Source: JBBQUN01 sp038212405 (GTDB taxonomy: Bacteria > Actinomycetota > Acidimicrobiia > Acidimicrobiales > SZUA-35). From it: a stretch of DNA of 23,995 bases. Shown one piece after another: positions 22,460 through 23,995 of this stretch. The DNA lies in contig JBBQUN010000038.1 of the NCBI GenBank assembly GCA_038212405.1, positions 1 through 23,995 on the forward strand, given 5' to 3'. The notes under the pieces were generated by a model. It saw only the letters and a program-made list of their open reading frames with translations. It had not been told where the DNA came from and searched no databases. The translations under genes were made by a program, and so were the position numbers. Numbering within the stretch: the first letter of the stretch is position 1; every line of letters starts with the position of its first letter.

Positions 22460-23748
22460 GTGGAATCGACTCTCAATTGCGGGCGAGCTTCGCCCGCCAT
22501 GACGACGACATCGTGCTCGACCACCGCTTCCTGGATGGAGCAATTCAGCGGGGTGAGCGGCGGATGCGGATCCGCCGCCGCCGCCGAGCCGTTGCCGCGA
22601 TGGCGGTCGTGTCTCTCGTCGTGGGTGCCGGCATGACTCTTCGCGAGCAGTCTCCGACGGAACTGACGACACACGGCGGGCCCGAATCGTGGTCGGTCGC
22701 GGAACCCAGCGATGCCGGTGTCTTCGACGTCGACGGCGACCTGTTCGTCGCCGCCGTGACTCCCTGGAGAGATGAGCTCCTCGCCATCGGTGTCGTCCAG
22801 CGACCGGACGGTACGAACCACGGGGTCGCGTGGCTGACGGGGAACGGGATCGATTGGGAGCGGAGGGACCTGACGTTCCCGGACGGATGTGGGCCACTCG
22901 ATGGGGTCGCCGTCCAGGGTGATCGGCTCGTGGTCAGCTGCCACAACGTCGGGGGTGAACCCAGCATCGGCGTCGCCTCGACGGCCGATCTCGCCAACTG
23001 GCAGATCGAAGCGGTGAGTGACCGAGGGGTCTGGTTCGGTGCGCAGATGGGTGCGGGGCCTGATGGCGTCGTCCTTGGGTCCCTCGAGGGCATCACGGGC
23101 GACTCGACCCGCGGCGCAACGATGCGAATCTGGTCCAGTGGTTCATCGGGCACCGTTCGCGAGCTCGTCGGCGCGACACCTCAGACTCTCCTCGATGCCA
23201 ACATCGTCCGTTTCGACTTCGCCGGGGGAACGATCATTGCCAGCGGCATGGTCAACGAATGGCCGACCGAAGTCGGCCCCGATGTCCACGCAGTGCAGCG
23301 GCCGGCACTCTGGATTTCGACCGACGGCAGGCCGTTCGAGAGGATCCTTCTCGATCCGGGTGCGCAATCGGTCGACGGCTCCGGCATCGTCACCGGCGTC
23401 GCGGAGACCACCGTCGGCTACGTCGCCGTCGGCAACGCTGGAGGCGCGGGAATTGCCTGGACCTCCGACGACTTGAGGACGTGGTCGAACACGCCACCTG
23501 TGACCGAGGTCGATCAACGACCGGCCCGGTCGCTATGGGGGGCCATCGCTCTCCGCGATGGGTCGGTTCTTGCCGCCGGTGACGGCCGTCCCAACGAGAT
23601 TCTTGCCTGGCTGTCGATCGATGGCGGCCGTACATGGCAATCGCGCGGTCGGGGACCAGACAAGATCGTGAGATGGGATGACCGAGTCGTTGGCGTGTCG
23701 ACGTACCCGTCGCCGACGCAATTCTGGGTCTGGGACGGCAGCGGGTGA
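22456..23748 (+). CDS. Membrane protein with propeller-like ectodomain, likely anti-sigma factor
   Basis: A 430-residue protein. A short cytoplasmic N-terminus (1-44, ending in a run of Arg) is followed by one TM helix (about 45-62) and a large extracellular part. The latter repeats a five-fold pattern of W/A-x-(S/T)-x-D/G-x-x-W: AWLTGNGIDWERRDL (125), VASTADLANWQIEAV (173), LWISTDGRPFERILL (285), AWTSDDLRTWSNTP (334) and AWLSIDGGRTWQSRG (384). These are sialidase/BNR-like (Asp-box) blades, so a beta-propeller is likely. The start codon GTG overlaps the sigma-factor stop, so the most likely role is membrane tethering or sensing for that sigma factor. The N-terminal domain is too short to show a classical zinc anti-sigma motif, so this rests on context. 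Confidence 0.8.
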   Translation: MSGIDSQLRASFARHDDDIVLDHRFLDGAIQRGERRMRIRRRRRAVAAMAVVSLVVGAGMTLREQSPTELTTHGGPESWSVAEPSDAGVFDVDGDLFVAAVTPWRDELLAIGVVQRPDGTNHGVAWLTGNGIDWERRDLTFPDGCGPLDGVAVQGDRLVVSCHNVGGEPSIGVASTADLANWQIEAVSDRGVWFGAQMGAGPDGVVLGSLEGITGDSTRGATMRIWSSGSSGTVRELVGATPQTLLDANIVRFDFAGGTIIASGMVNEWPTEVGPDVHAVQRPALWISTDGRPFERILLDPGAQSVDGSGIVTGVAETTVGYVAVGNAGGAGIAWTSDDLRTWSNTPPVTEVDQRPARSLWGAIALRDGSVLAAGDGRPNEILAWLSIDGGRTWQSRGRGPDKIVRWDDRVVGVSTYPSPTQFWVWDGSG

Positions 23749-23760
23749 GGTGAGTACCCA

Positions 23761-23780
23761 ACGCAACGACTGCGTCTTTT
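23761..23780 (+). terminator. Short hairpin with U-run
   Basis: ACGCA (23761-23765) pairs with TGCGT (23771-23775) around a 5-nt loop and is followed by CTTTT. The stem is short, but the place, 12 nt after the propeller-protein stop, is right. Confidence 0.45.
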
Positions 23781-23787
23781 CAGCTAT

Positions 23788-23824
23788 CTATCGACTATTG
23801 ACATAATAGATCGAGTGTCGATAG
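23788..23824. promoter_or_regulatory. Inverted repeat over the padR promoter, candidate operator
   Basis: CTATCGAC (23788-23795) and GTCGATAG (23817-23824) are perfect arms 21 bp apart. Inside them a smaller inverted repeat, CTATT (23795-23799) / AATAG (23805-23809), covers the -35. The location is consistent with PadR autoregulation. The stretch is markedly AT-richer than its surroundings. Confidence 0.5.
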
Positions 23825-23834
23825 AGTGTCGGGG
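23798..23834 (+). promoter_or_regulatory. Candidate padR promoter, leaderless
   Basis: A consensus -35 TTGACA (23798-23803), an 18-bp spacer and a -10 TAGAGT (23822-23827) place the transcript start at about 23834, on the GTG start codon. Confidence 0.5.
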
Positions 23835-23995
23835 TGGTGAAGAAGCGAGTGGTTGAACAGTCGGAGACGGTCGAGGGGTTCTTGCCGTTGCCGGCGTCGG
23901 TGATGCATATCATCGTGGCGGTGGCGGGGGGCGAGAAGCACGGGTATGCGATCATGGGCGAGGTCGAGGAGTTGTCGGCGGGTGCGGTCACGATG
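23834..23995 (+). CDS. PadR-family transcriptional regulator (5' part)
   Basis: Fifty-four codons are visible before the window ends, open to the last base. The segment LPLPASVMHIIVAVAGGEKHGYAIMGEVEELSAGAV is the standard PadR N-terminal winged helix (helix 1 with LHGYAI-like HGYAIMGEVEE). The first ~15 residues are an extension. The start is the GTG at 23834 or the adjacent GTG at 23837; the promoter position favours the first. PadR proteins repress stress or efflux genes and often themselves; the target probably lies beyond the window. Confidence 0.85.
   Translation, partial: MVKKRVVEQSETVEGFLPLPASVMHIIVAVAGGEKHGYAIMGEVEELSAGAVTM

Overview
The window is a high-GC chromosomal segment from an actinobacterium. 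The dense 4-nt ATGA/GTGA gene overlaps, the many GTG/TTG starts, several genes that look leaderless, and the protein families present fit that phylum. The overall flavour suggests an Acidimicrobiia/Ilumatobacter-type organism, but this is inference only. I see no rRNA, tRNA, insertion sequence, integrase or CRISPR array.

Layout. (1) 1-2807: the end of an ABC ATPase and its large FtsX-type permease (MacB/LolCDE-like export or mechanotransmission). (2) 2902-3330: a small DUF1801 protein. (3) 3500-9839: a tightly packed plus-strand operon with a CPBP/CAAX-type membrane protease, a conserved hypothetical protein, a small membrane protein, a membrane-anchored beta-lactamase-fold serine hydrolase, an SRPBCC protein and an ABC-2 exporter (ATPase plus permease). 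It looks like a cell-envelope or peptide-resistance module. (4) 9884-10978, minus strand: the ribosome-assembly GTPase RsgA, with a 13-codon leader ORF upstream. (5) 11182-15790: a two-component system (minus strand: Asp-tailed membrane protein, histidine kinase, OmpR-type regulator) divergent from a kinase-fold phosphotransferase and an exported Ser/Ala/Val/Pro repeat protein. (6) 16149-17372, minus strand: an unknown six-TM protein. (7) 17535-19876: a TetR regulator and a DHA2 drug exporter, with matching palindromes at both promoters. (8) 20105-21657: a membrane-protein remnant and a class III nucleotidyl cyclase. (9) 21923-23748: an ECF sigma factor and a membrane protein with a propeller-like ectodomain, likely its anti-sigma factor. 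(10) 23834-end: the start of a PadR regulator.

The most interesting region is 11182-15790. The divergent intergenic region holds a mirror-symmetric array of three TGAG and three CTCA elements, all with an exact 11-bp pitch and centred on 13867.5. The right half of this array recurs with identical spacing in front of the repeat-protein gene (15196-15231). Tandem half-sites with an 11-bp pitch are the usual form of OmpR/PhoP-class response-regulator sites. The sequence therefore suggests that the local regulator controls its own operon, the phosphotransferase and the repeat protein as one regulon. I do not recognise this gene combination as a named system.

A second clear circuit is the TetR/MFS pair: a perfect 25-bp palindrome covers the exporter -35, and a 14/17 match covers the tetR -35.
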